Assembly (NCBI RefSeq): GCF_958298935.1
Contig: NC_084921.1
Span: 3,544,001 to 3,608,000 of the forward strand
Direction of reading: 5' to 3'
Source of the DNA: Phragmites australis
Lineage: Eukaryota > Streptophyta > Magnoliopsida > Poales > Poaceae
DNA: 64,000 bases
Shown here piece by piece: positions 33,875-44,967 of this stretch (its first letter is position 1; every line of letters starts with the position of its first letter). The notes under the pieces were generated by a model. The model was not told the origin of the DNA. It searched no databases and was given only the letters and a program-made list of their open reading frames with translations. Made by a program: the position numbers and the translations under genes.

Positions 33875-36532
33875 TGTCACACCCGGTTTTAAGACCAAAA
33901 CCAGATGTAAACTATATGTATGCCAGGATCAGTTATTCATACATATAGCGACTTCATTAGTGTAACAGACACAATGTTTCTTATTACAACGCTAAATTAT
34001 TACAAAATGACCACACACGGGTCTAAAGAAAAAAAAAACACCACAGCAGAAAAAAAAAGAACGGCGTAGCTCCAAGCCAACAGGCAGCCGACCGAGAGTT
34101 CCACAATCCTAGAACTCGGCATCAACCTCGGGGAAGACATCCTCGGGAAATTCTTCAAAGGTTTCACCTTCTGAAACAACAAGCGTGAGTATTTCCAATA
34201 CTCAACAAGTGGGGGAAAACATGTAATTTGATATGGTGGCTTGAAACAAGGCTTCCTATTCTCTAGGGTTTCATTTGCATAAAAGCCGATTTTTAGCCCT
34301 GAACTATGGCAAACAAATTTTTATTTTAACCGAGAAAAGATGTACCAAAGATTTTCTTTAACCTTCGGGGATTCAACCCAATTCCCAAAGATCTTCTTTA
34401 ACCTCCGGGAATTCAACCCAATTCCAAAACCCAGAGAAACACCCACCCGACTAATCATGTGAGGGTCCATGCTGCTCATAACCGTGAGCACGGCTAAATA
34501 TTTAGTTTGACACTCTGCAAAGTTTCCACACTTTATCCACGAGTTGTGATCTTCTCTGTTGCCGGCACCTGAAGGTACCTTTCTTGCCCAAAACCCCAAT
34601 TATCTTTGTTGTTAACTCCCTTAACAACATTAGTTTCCATGATATTCTTCCTATATCAATTTTTAGTTCATAACTCAAGATTCATCACCTACACGCTACA
34701 TGCTCATCTAAAGCATGGCTAAGCATAAACATGATGATCTTGTATGGATAAAGCATCTATATCTAACACTAGTATTTGCTAAACTACCTATTTTTGTAAA
34801 ACAGCATGCATATTTTGACAAAGACTAACTTGATGTAAAAACTGGGTTTGCAACATGGTCAAGACACTTGCTTTGGTCGAAGTGTTGCACAGGTCCTTCA
34901 AAATCTTCCTCTTGAAAGTTGCCGAACTCCTGGACTGAACCGTCTACATGAGCACACAATCTAACATAAGAGCAGTACACCAAACATTCCTAAAACAAGA
35001 TTAAAACCCTATAAACAGATTCTACGCGACGCTACGATCGTTTGAGCGTGAAAATCACCTAAATCGGAGCTACGAACAAAAAGTTATGATTATTTGAAGT
35101 TCTAGGGGTGTTTCTGCAAAATTTCCTTATTATCAGAGAAAATCCGAATTGTTTTTATACTGGAAAAGTGGATTTATGACGTCATAAACAATATTGGTTT
35201 ATTCTTCTATTAGAAAGGAAATTGAATAGGTTCATGAGCCCATGGACCAGGGCCGGTTGGCCGGTCCATGAGTCCACGGTGGACCGAAGTTCAAATAACG
35301 AAGAGGTTTTAATCCTGGCCGTAGAAGGGAGATCGACGGCCGAGGTTGTTCTGGGTTCGGTACAGAGGCGCGAACGGCGGCAGGGTAGCCGGCGGGTGGC
35401 CGGAGTTGGCTGGATCGGGGTTCCGGCGGTCGGGCTGCCCCGACGAGCGGCTGGAGGGAGAGAGGGGAGCCCGATGAACTCACCTCGAGCTAAAGGATGG
35501 CCGGAGGGGTGTCGAGGTGACCGGGCGACGACGAGGGCGACAGCAGCGATCGGTGCAGCGGTGGGGAGGGCTCTCCGGTGGCTAAACGGCGATGATGACC
35601 CACGGGATCGGCTCCGGAGGCACCTGCGGGTCCAAAGGAGCGGTTAGCTCGGCTGGAGACAGTGCGCACGAGAAGAACGACGGCGGCGGCGCATCTCACC
35701 GGAGCCGAAGAAGAAAAGGGCGGCGATGACGTTCCGAGCGGAAAAGCGAGGCGTGAGCGAGTGTGTGGTGTGCGAAATCTTGCCGGGAAGGTAGAGGGTG
35801 GCTTAAATAGGGGAGATGGTGGCCGGAGTGGCCGGAATTTGAAGGGGAAAGGAGTGGCGGTCATGGCCTTGATGGCCGGCGGTTTCTACTCGGAGTTGAG
35901 CACTAAAACGGCTTTAAATGGAGGGGAAAGGAAGGGGGAGGGGCGCGTGCACGCGGTGGAGGTGATTCGGGGTGGGGAGATGAATGGGGAGGCCGTAAAT
36001 GAAATCGGCGACGGCGGCGTTTAAGCAGGGAGGCGGGCGGACGGAGGAAGAAGAAGGAGAGCCGTTGGCTTCGAGGCTCGGCGCGTGGCTTCAGCTCGGG
36101 GCTCAGCAGGTCCACACGGCAGCGAGAGCGGGGTGCCGGCTCAGGACTCCAGCAGGCCGGCTCGGCCTGTGGGCCTGCACGGGGAAAGGGAGGACGACGG
36201 CCCACGCGGGAGGGAAAGGAAAAGGGGTTTGGGCCGAGGGAGAAGGGGGATTTCGGCCCGAGAGTATTTTCTTAATTTTCAAAACTTTTTCCATTAGAAT
36301 TTCCATCAAATTTCAAAAGAGGTTTTAAAGCGGTGAATTCTAGTGAAATTTTGCAAACTTTTTCCACCCAATAAAACCTTATTGCATCTACAACGGCATG
36401 AATGCATTCAAACAATTATCCTAGGACAAGTTAAATTTAGAAATTAATTTCCTATTGAGATAAGTTGCAACACCTGAGTTAATTTCTAGCAAAATTTTTA
36501 ATTATTGCAAATATTAAAATTTGGGTGTTACA
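33875..36532 (-). repeat. 3' LTR of the Tekay-like element (2.66 kb)
   Basis: Nearly identical to the 5' LTR over long stretches. It lacks 370 bases present in the other copy at 42891-43260 (junction at 34580/34581, with CCT at both breakpoints). It retains the region 35784-36331 that the 5' LTR has lost, including a TATTTAAG box. Confidence 0.92.
35801..35809 (-). promoter_or_regulatory. LTR TATA box (kept only in the 3' LTR)
   Basis: On the minus strand CCCCTATTTAAGCCACC is a typical core promoter of plant Gypsy LTRs. The equivalent sequence is deleted in the 5' LTR. Confidence 0.6.
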
Positions 36533-36546
36533 AACCTACCCCCCTT
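36533..36546 (-). promoter_or_regulatory. Polypurine tract
   Basis: AAGGGGGGTAGGTT on the minus strand sits immediately before the 3' LTR's TGTAACACCC. It overlaps the stop codon of the polyprotein. It primes plus-strand DNA synthesis in this family. Confidence 0.85.
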
Positions 36547-36979
36547 AGGATGAATCTCGCCCTCGAGATTCGGGTTGATCTTCAAACAACTGCGAGAATT
36601 CCGCCCTCAGATCATCTTCTCGCTCCCTGGTTGCCTCATCTTCTGAGTGATGACTCCATTGAACCTTGCACATTCTAATAGCCTTTCTTCTCGTCGCTCG
36701 CTCTGCAGTGTCCAAAATTCTGATAGGATATTCTGCATAGGTGAGATCTTCTTTTGGGTCCACTTCTTCCAGGGACAACTGTTCTTCTGGCATTCTTAAA
36801 CATTTCTTTAATTGAGATACATGAAATACATCATGCACGTCAGCCAGTGCAGATGGTAGTTCCAGCTGATAGGCTACCTCTCCACGTCTAGCGATTATCC
36901 TGAATGGTCCAATGTACCTGGGTGCCAATTTTCCTTTAACCTTAAACCTGCGGAGACCTCTGATAGGTGAGACTTTCAA
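36545..36979 (-). pseudogene. Integrase C-terminus and chromodomain
   Basis: Continues the polyprotein after a one-base loss at about 36979. It shows the GPY/F-type region (KVSPIRGLRRFKVKGKLAPR, YIGPFRI, YQLELP, VFHVSQLKKCL). A chromodomain follows at its end (YPIRILDTAERATRR, CKVQWSHHSEDEAT). In relatives the chromodomain helps choose chromatin targets. The usual Trp after EDEAT is Arg here (ATREREDD), so one aromatic position is lost. Confidence 0.88.
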
Positions 36980-38313
36980 ATAAACACCATATCCCCTACT
37001 TCAAAAGTCAATTCTCTTCGTTGATTATCCGCATAACTCTTTTGTCGGGACTGTGCAGTCCTCAAGTTTTCCCGTATGGCCTGAACCTGTTCTTCTGCTC
37101 TTCTAAGAATTTCTGGCCCAAACACTTGGCTTTCTCCAGTTTCGTTCAAATACAGCGGAGTTCTGCACTTTCTACCATACAAAGCTTCATATGGAGACAT
37201 TTTGAGGTTGTCTTGGTAGCTGTTATTGTAAGAAAACTCTGCATATGGTAAGCTTTTATCCCAACTCTGCTTGTACTTCAAGGTGCAGGCTCTTAACATG
37301 TCTTTCAACACAATCTTTTTGGGTACCCCATGTAGACACACAATTCTTGACATATACAACTCGGCAAGTTTCGCACTTGAATATGTTGTCTTGACTGGGA
37401 TAAAATGCGCAACCTTCGTTAAGCGATCCACCACTACCCAGATAGAATCATAGCCTGCTTGAGTGCGGGGTAACCCGACGATGAAATCCATACCAATTTC
37501 TTCCCACTTCCACTCTGGAACTTTCAAGGGTTGCAATAATCCCGCTGGCCTTTGATGTTCTGCCTTTACTCTCTGACAGGTGTCACACAAAGTCACATAT
37601 TCTGCAACATCTCTCTTCATACCATACCACCAATAATACTCTTTCAGATCCTGATACATCTTACTGCTCCCAGAGTGAATGGAATGTGCAGAATCGTGTG
37701 CTTCTCGCAAAATCAAATCCTTCAAAACTTTCTGGTTGGGTACACAAATCCTTTTCCCAAACCACACTGTTCCTTGATTATCTTCCGAAAATCCCGGTGC
37801 CTTATCTGTTTTTATGAGTTCTTTGATCTCCTTTATTTTCTCATCTTCCCATTGTTCTTTTCGGATGTTTTGCTCCAATTGTGACTTCATTTCTATTACT
37901 GTTGCATCCATGTCGGCAATAAAACCTAAATTTAATCTCTCAAACTCCTTGCATAATTCTGGCTGACTTCCTCGCAACATAGTCATATTGCAATATCCCT
38001 TCCTACTCAGGGCATCTGCCACAACATTTGCTTTCCCAGGGTGGTAATGTATTCCCACATCGTAATCCTTGATTAGTTCCAACCATCTACGTTGCCGCAG
38101 ATTAAGATCTGGTTGGGTGAAAATATATTTTAGGCTTTTATGATCCGTATATATTTCACATCGGTTGCCAATGAGGTAGTGCCTCCAAATCTTTAGGGCG
38201 TGAACCACTGCAGCTAATTCCAAATCGTGGGTCGGATAATTTTCCTCATGTTTTCTTAACTGCCTAGATGCATATGCTACCACATGACCTTCCTGCATAA
38301 GCACACATCCCAA
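36976..38313 (-). pseudogene. RNase H and integrase part of pol, with core deletion
   Basis: RNase H continues from the upstream frame ([46 protein letters not shown]). The integrase HHCC zinc-binding region follows (HDSAHSIH ... CDTCQRVK), then the first catalytic Asp in [13 protein letters not shown]. At residue ~335 (37308) KKIV jumps directly to LKDMLRAC. Family members have about 50 residues here that carry the second Asp and the Glu of the DDE triad. Integration by this protein is therefore impossible. The frame ends at a TGA created by a one-base deletion. Confidence 0.9.
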
Positions 38314-38319
38314 CTCTTG

Positions 38320-40698
38320 TCAAGACGCGTCACAATACACAGAGAACGACGTCTGGGTGTCTGGCATGATAAGAACTGGCGCGGTGGTCAACTTTTTCTT
38401 CAATTCGTTGAAACTGGCTTCTCGAGCGGCTGTCCATTTGAATTCTGCTCCTTTTCCTAGTAGTTCTATCATTGGTTTCGCTATCTTGGAAAAACCTTCT
38501 ATAAATTGGCGGTAATACCCTGCTAAACCCAAGAAACTGCGGATCTCCGAAACATTCTGGGGGGTTTTCCAGTTTAGTACATCCCTTACTTTGGATGGAT
38601 CTACGGACACACCTCCTGATGAAATAATATGACCAAGGAAGGGTACTTCTGTCAACCATAACTCACACTTACTCAATTTGGCATAAAGCTGGTTCTCTCT
38701 GAGTTTCTGTAATACCATCCTTAAGTATTCCTTGTGCTCTTCCTTGTCCTTGGAGAAGACCAGGATATCATCAATAAACATTACGACAAACTTGTCCAGA
38801 AACTCCATGAAGACCTTATTCATTAGGTACATGAAGTATGCTGGCGCATTTGTCAAGCCAAAAGACATTACCGTGAACTCATAAAGGCCATATCGGGTGA
38901 CGAACGCGGTCTTTGGAATATCCGAAGCGCGAATCTTCAATTGGTGGTATTTGGACCGAAGATCAATCTTGGAGAAAATACACGCTCCTTTCAATTGATC
39001 AAACAGACCATCAATGTGAGGCAGTGGGTATTTGTTCTTGATAGTCACTTCATTGAGAGCTCGATAGTCTATGCACATCCTTTGCGTTCCATCTTTCTTG
39101 GGTACAAATATGACCGGGGCTCCCCAGGGTGAAGAACTAGGACGGATAAACCCTTTGTCTAACAGCTCTTGGATTTGCTCCTTGAGCTCTGCCAGCTGAT
39201 TGGCATCCATTCTATAAGGTCTCTTATATATAGGTGCAGTTCCTGGCACTAACTCAATCACAAATTCTATTTCACGATCTGGCGGCATACCTGGAAGATC
39301 ATCGGGGAAAACGTCCGGGAACTCGTTCGCCACATTGATCTCTTCTATAGGAATACCCTTCATTTGATTTAGTGAGCTTTCCTCTGTCGAGGGTATAGCT
39401 GCAACAAACTTGACCTGCGTGCCTTCTCGTTTAGTCAGTTGAACTGCTCTTCTGGCGCAGTCCATGATTCCCTTATATTTCGCTAGCCAGTCCATACCCA
39501 AAATGACATCAATTCCATTGGATTCCAGAACTACAAGGTTGGCTAAGAAATCTACCCCCCTTATATAAAGGCTTAGCTTTGAGCATATATACTTTGCCCT
39601 CATCTCTCCTCCAGGAGAGCTAATAATCATTTGCTGCTTCATATGTACAATTGGCAGATTATACTTTGCAACATATCTTGTAGTGATGAATGAATGCGAT
39701 GCTCCTGAATCAAATAAAACTGATGCTGGGTTTGAGTTGACAAGGAACATACCAAGCACCACATCTTGCGCCTCTTGGACTTCTTCAGCAGTGACATGGT
39801 TGATTCGCCCACGCGCGTAATTCTGTTGAGCCTGGTTGGTTGGAGCTGGTGCTGGGTTCCCATTGCGGCCCGGAGCTTGATGTTGTCCTTGCTTTGGAGC
39901 ATTCCCATTGCCATACTGCACAGGAGAGTTGTTGGGTTTCTTCCTTGGGCATGTATTGGCATAGTGCCCTACTTCACCACAGACGAAACATGCCTTTCCG
40001 GTGGAAGGTGCCTGATCATCAAACTTCTGTTGAGGCGTCGGGGGTTGATGAGGGGCTTGGAAGTTTGAGCGCTGAGCTTGCATCTGTAGCTTGTTCTGGT
40101 TCTGGTGCTGGTTCTGTTGGCGGAACATGGGTCCTTGTTGAGGTGGGTTATAGCGGGGTCGGGAGTGACTACTTGAGCCTTGACCTTGAGAAGACATCTT
40201 TCTCTTATGATCCATCTGGCGGCGTTTGTGTTCCACCACCAGGGCTTTATTTACCATAGCCTGGAAGCTTGCGAAATCTTGGGGAAGCAATGCATATTGG
40301 ATACCATCATTCAGGCCCTCTAGGAAGTGCTCCTGCTTTTTCTCATCTGTATCGACATCCTCGGGGGCATACCTTGATAGTTGTGTGAACTTTGCCACAT
40401 ACTCACTTACAGACATAGCTCCCTGCTTAAGCTCATGAAATTCCTTCTTTTTGAGTTTCATTGCCCCAGCTGGTATATGGTGAGTGCGGAAACTGGTCTG
40501 AAACTCCGCCCATGTAATGGCTTGTGCGTCTTCATGGGCATTGACGTATGCGTCCCACCAATCTGCCGCGGGCCCGGAAAGCTGATGTGAAGCAAACAAG
40601 ACCTTTTCCTTGTCGTTGCACTGAGCTATTCGGAGTTTCTTTTCCGTGGCGTTCAACCAGTCGTCAGCATCCTTTGGTTCCATAGCCTGTGAGAACAC
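38320..40698 (-). pseudogene. Gag-protease-RT polyprotein of the Tekay-like element
   Basis: 792 codons in one frame. Gag comes first ([10 protein letters not shown], ...[15 protein letters not shown]), then a CCHC zinc knuckle ([14 protein letters not shown]). The protease active site is [13 protein letters not shown] follows ([22 protein letters not shown], with the catalytic [10 protein letters not shown]), then the start of RNase H (SVYCDAS). A single in-frame TGA (38320-38322) separates it from the next segment, which continues in the same frame. A frame change near 40700 separates it from the Gag N-terminus. Length and order are those of plant chromoviruses. Confidence 0.93.
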
Positions 40699-40940
40699 TG
40701 GGGGTTTTTGGTCCTCATAAACTCTCCCAACTTATTCTGCGGTGGAGGACGAGGGGCTTGCATGCGCACGGGGGCCTGCTGCATATTTGCCATAGTTTGA
40801 GTTAGTCCCTGAAGGATTTGCGTTTGCATGGCCATCATTTGCTCCATGTTGAATTGAGGTGGTGGAGGAGGAGGAGGCAGTTGCTGGTTGTTGTTGACTT
40901 CGTTGTTGTCGGCGCGGGGGTTTCTCCTGGTGTTCACCAT
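40699..40940 (-). pseudogene. Gag N-terminus
   Basis: Starts MVNTRRNPRADNN, then a proline run and a Gln/Met-rich helix (NMEQMMAMQTQILQGLTQTM), ending KLGEFMRTK. The frame shifts at an A/C run near 40710, after which Gag continues in the next segment. The start lies 272 bases after the stop of the extra ORF. Confidence 0.85.
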
Positions 40941-41212
40941 CTGCTGGTTGCCAAGGTATGAGCGGGGAACGGAGGGAAGAAAGCAAACATGACAGGATAT
41001 GACTGAGACAGGAAGAACAAGAGCAAAAAGACTCCCAACTATTTATTATATTATAAGATAACTGATGCAACGTGGAGAAAGAGCATCCACCTTACATCGA
41101 CAATCACGCAAAGATCCAACTCATAACATGATCACAAAACAGACACGACGACACCAGGACTAGACAGCACAAACGGTCTAGACGACTTATTAAACTGGCT
41201 TCAGGTACTCTC

Positions 41213-42010
41213 CTAAGCTTGCGACCCGACAGATGGTTTGGCGGTTGACTGGTCATCGTCCTCTGAAGACTCCTCACTAGAAGAATCACTGCGGCGCGGC
41301 CTCTTGGGAGAGGGCGAGCGAATGGACTGGTCCTCTGAGTTGGAAGAGCTGGTCATCCCATTGAGGCTCTTCTGCAGCTCCCTGATCTGTGCTTCGGCAT
41401 CACGAAGGCGCTTGTGGGTGTCCTGAAGCTCGTCCAAAGCTTCATCCAAGTCCTCGTGCAGTGTGGTGGCCAGCAGCACATGCTCTCGAGCCACACTGCT
41501 GTGCTCGTGGGTGGTTGCCTTCACCTTGATGTCCCGGCTTCCACGCTCTCAACAAGGGAAGTAGTCGTAGGAGGTCCCCCTCAGAGTACTCCTGTGGCGC
41601 TCACAGACACAAGCCAGTGCCTGCCTCGCCGCGTCTCGGATCCCCGCTTCGAAGCTTGCTCGGACGGCCATTGCTTTGTAGATGCCCACGATCTCATAAT
41701 TGTCGTCACCTTCTAGAGAGCCGTAGATGCACACCTCCACTGCCCACTCCTCACGTCCTGGACAAATCTGGCGAAGACCGTGGTAGACAGGCTCCTTGGT
41801 GTACCCTAGACGCTGCAGCATTTCCACCAGTATCATGGGTGCCTTCCCTGCTTCGAATCCCTTGGAATGGTACAGCTTCTTGCTTCCGTTCTTAGGAATG
41901 GTGACTCCACGGCTGGGTCCAGCAGAGGTGTTGGGTGCAAAGGTGGCCGGGGCACGGGGAGGAACATATCCGCCGGTGGTCTTGTGGGCAGTCTTCTTGA
42001 TGCGGGCCAT
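41213..42010 (-). pseudogene. Extra ORF upstream of gag with histone H3 tail-like N-terminus
   Basis: Not a standard retrotransposon protein. One frame of 265 codons is broken by a single TGA (41549-41551). It begins MARIKKTAHKTTGGYVPPRA. After the Met, residues 1-13 match the histone H3 tail at A1, R2, K4, T6, A7, K9, T11, G12 and G13; P16, A21 and T22 also match. The rest is not histone: no H3 core follows. The middle (~60-150) is a folded-looking domain (MILVEMLQRLGYTKEPVYHG, EEWAVEVCIYG). Past the stop comes a coiled-coil-like helix (LHEDLDEALDELQDTHKRL, EAQIRELQ), then a Ser/acidic tail with a basic KRPRR patch that could be a nuclear signal. It lies between the 5' LTR and gag, so it would be first on the genomic RNA. 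Function unknown; mimicry of H3 is inference. Confidence 0.8.
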
Positions 42011-42166
42011 CTACAGTTTGGAAACAAGAGAGAATCAGTAAAACATTTTTAATAAGGCAGTAAAATGAAGCTCAAGGGTAAATGAGGATTTTGCAAATAT
42101 AGTTTTTATAAATTAATCCTTATTACGCGACCATTTCTAGCTAGGCTTGCGACCTACGGTCAACAC

Positions 42167-42179
42167 GGCTCTGAAACAA
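42167..42179 (-). promoter_or_regulatory. Primer-binding site, diverged
   Basis: On the minus strand TTGTTTCAGAGCC starts four bases after the 5' LTR. It matches the initiator-Met PBS (TGGTATCAGAGC) at most positions. Confidence 0.6.
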
Positions 42180-42183
42180 CTTC

Positions 42184-44663
42184 TGTCACATCCGGTTTTA
42201 AGACCAAAACCAGATGTAAACTATATGTATGCCAGGATCAGTTATTCATACATATAACGACTTCATTAGTGTAACAGACACAATGTTTCTTATTACAACG
42301 CTAAATTATTACAAAATGACCACACACGGGTCTAAAGAAAAAAAAAACACCACAGCGAAAAAAAAAAAGAACGGCGCAGCTCCAAGCCAACAGGCCGCCG
42401 ACCGAGAGTTCCACAAGCCTAGAACTCGACATCATCCTTGGGGAAGTCATCCTCTGGAAATTCTTCAAAGGTTTCACCTTCTGAAACAACAAGCGTGAGT
42501 ATTTCCAATACTCAACAAGTGGGGGAAAACATGTAATTTGATATGGTGGCTTGAAACAAGGCTTCCTATTCTCTAGGGTTTCATTTGCATAAAAGCCGAT
42601 TTTTAGCCCTGAACTATGGAAAACAAATTTTTATTTTAACCGGGAAAAGATGTACCAAAGATTTTCTTTAACCTCCGGGGATTCAACCCAATTCCCAAAG
42701 ATCTTCTTTAACCTCCGGGAATTCAACCCAATTCCAAAACCCAGAGAAACTCCCACCCGACTAATCATGTGAGGGTCCATGCTGCTCATAACCGTGAGCA
42801 CGGCTGAATATTTAGTTTGACACTCTACAGAGTTTGCACACTTTACCCACGAGTCGTGATCTTCTCTGTTGCCGGCACCTGAAGGTACCTTACACACTTC
42901 CGGGGTTTGCGCCAAGAGATCACTACGAGGCTTTTCCAAAGAGTCTCCCAGTTACGCACTTGCCCACTGAGGTTTCACCACCGTACATAAGTGGAGTAAC
43001 CCTCCACCCCAGAAGCCCCCTCTTGTGCCAGGTACAATCGGGAAGTAACCCTTCCTTATCTACACATCCGATTGGCTCATACAACACTAGGAGAACATCT
43101 AGTCACTAGGCCAAGACGTACCATATTGGTCTCGTGGTTGCTCTGTTTGCCATGGATGTTCGCTCCACGAACCGGTCCTTAAAATGGTCTGGGCAAGACC
43201 TCCAATAACCCCATAAGGGTATACTACTAAACAACCAATCATGCTGGGAAAAGTTGCCCTTTCTTGCCCAAAACCCCAATTATCTTTGTTGTTAACTCCC
43301 TTAACAACATTAGTTTCCATGATATTCTTCCTATATCAATTTTTAGTTCATAACTCAAGATTCATCACCTACACGCTACATGCTCATCTAAAGCATGGCT
43401 AAGCATAAACATGATGATCTTGTATGGATAAAGCATCTATATCTAACACTAGTATTTGCTAAACTACCTATTTTTGTAAAATAGCATGCATATTTTGACA
43501 AAGACTAACTTGATTTAAAAACTGGGTTTGCAACATGGTCAAGACACTTGCCTTCGTCAAAGTGTTGCACAGGTCCTTCAAAATCTTCCTCTTGAAAGTT
43601 ACCAAACTCCTGGACTGAACCGTCTACACGAGCACACAATCTAACATAAGAGCAGTACACCAAACATTCCTAAAACAAGATGAAAACCCTATAAACAGAT
43701 TCTACGCGACGCTACGATCGTTTGAGCGTGAAAATTGCCTAAATCGGAGCTACGAACAAAAAGTTATGATTATTTGAAGTTCCAGGGGTGTTTCTGCAAA
43801 ATTTCCTTATTATCAGAGAAAATCTGAATTGTTTTTATACTGGAAAATTGGATTTATGACGTCATAAACAATATTGGTTTATTCTTCTATTAGAAAGGAA
43901 ATGGAATAGGTTCATGAGCCCATGGACCAGGGCTGGTTGGTCGGTCCATGAGTCCACGGTGGACCGAAGTTCAAATAACGAAGAGGTTTTAATCCTGGCC
44001 GTAGAAGGGAGATCGACGGCCGAGGTTGTTCTGGGTTCGGTACAGAGGCGCAAACGGCGGTGGGGTAGCTGGCGGGTGGCCGGAGTTGGCCGGATCGGGG
44101 TTCCGGCGGCCGGGCTGCCCCGACGAGCGACGGAAGGGAGAGAGGGGAGCCCGACGAACTCACCTTGAGCTAAAGGATGGCCGGAGGGGCGTCGGGGTGA
44201 CCGGGCGACGACGAGGGCGGCAGCAGCGATCGGTGCGGCGGCGGGGAGGGCTCTCCGGTGGCTAAACGGCGATGACGACCCACGGGATCGGCTCCGGAGG
44301 CACCTGCGGGTCCAAAGGAGCGGTTAGCTCGGCTGGAGACAGTGCGCACACGAAGAACGACGGCGGCAGCGCATCTCACCGGAGCCAAAGAAGAAAACGG
44401 CGGCGACGGCGTTCCGAGCGGAAAAGTGAGGCGTGAGCGTGTGTGGTGTGCGGAATCTTACCGGCGAATTCTAGCGAAATTTTGCAAACTTTTTCCACCC
44501 AATAAAACCTTATTGCATCTACAATGGCATGAATGCATTCAAACAATTATCCTAGGACAAGTTAAATTTAGAAATTAATTTCCTATTGAGCTAAGTTGCA
44601 ACACCTGAGTTAATTTCTAGCAAAATTTTAAATTATTGCAAATATTGAAATTTGGGTGTTACA
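42184..44663 (-). repeat. 5' LTR of the Tekay-like element, promoter deleted
   Basis: Compared with the 3' LTR it lacks about 548 bases (equivalent to 35784-36331; junction at 44460-44464 at a short CCGG/GCGG match), which removes the TATA region. It keeps 370 bases at 42891-43260 that the 3' LTR has lost. Confidence 0.92.
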
Positions 44664-44814
44664 AGCGCCGGCGAAGCAGGAGGAAGCACAGGCAGAGGAA
44701 GATGAGGACGAAGAGGGAGCGGAACACGAAGGACACGACGGCTCCGGCGAGCAGCGTCGTCGCGGTGCAGCACTGGGTGACGGCTCCCGGCAAGGCCATG
44801 CTGTTTGAGGACAT
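44664..44814 (-). pseudogene. Split ATL RING-H2 gene, N-terminal part
   Basis: Starts MSSNSMALPGAVTQCC and runs into a strong transmembrane helix (VVSFVFRSLFVLIFLCLCFL) ending LLRRR, where the retrotransposon begins. If the element and one 5-bp target copy are ignored, the frame passes directly into the WRRSARLLQE start of the C-terminal part. The two parts are therefore one ATL gene, 10.8 kb apart. ATL proteins have this N-terminal anchor, basic stretch, GLD and RING order. Confidence 0.88.
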
Positions 44815-44967
44815 GATAGTGGAGTATAGGTTTACGGAGGCCGTGAGCTAACTTGGTTGTTGACACCGATCTTTAGCTCTTCAGACTGCATGGGTTTCTC
44901 TATGCTAATTCATGAAATGTTCTTGTGTTGGTATTCTTTTTCATAGACACTAAAGAAGTAAAGATTG

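Larger units (their letters stand above)
33875..44663 (-). mobile_element. Ty3/Gypsy chromovirus (Tekay-like) inserted in an ATL gene
   Basis: LTRs start and end TGTAACACCC...GTGACA on the coding strand. They are flanked by AGAGC (33870-33874) and AGCGC (44664-44668), a 5-bp duplication with one difference. Order on the minus strand: 5' LTR, primer-binding site, extra ORF, gag, protease, RT, RNase H, integrase, chromodomain, polypurine tract, 3' LTR. Coding lesions are few (one stop in the extra ORF, two frameshifts and one stop in gag-pol) but integrase has lost much of its catalytic core. This points to a moderately young element that was probably mobilised in trans or decayed after insertion. 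Clade assignment rests on the integrase and chromodomain phrases and is from memory of the family. Confidence 0.93.

Noticed and set aside
35222..36328. Frames of 100-140 codons in the LTR
   Set aside because: GC-rich LTR sequence; repeated with frameshifts in the other LTR.
41213..42010. A genuine histone H3 gene
   Set aside because: Only the tail-like start matches; the H3 core helices are absent, and the ORF sits inside a retrotransposon.
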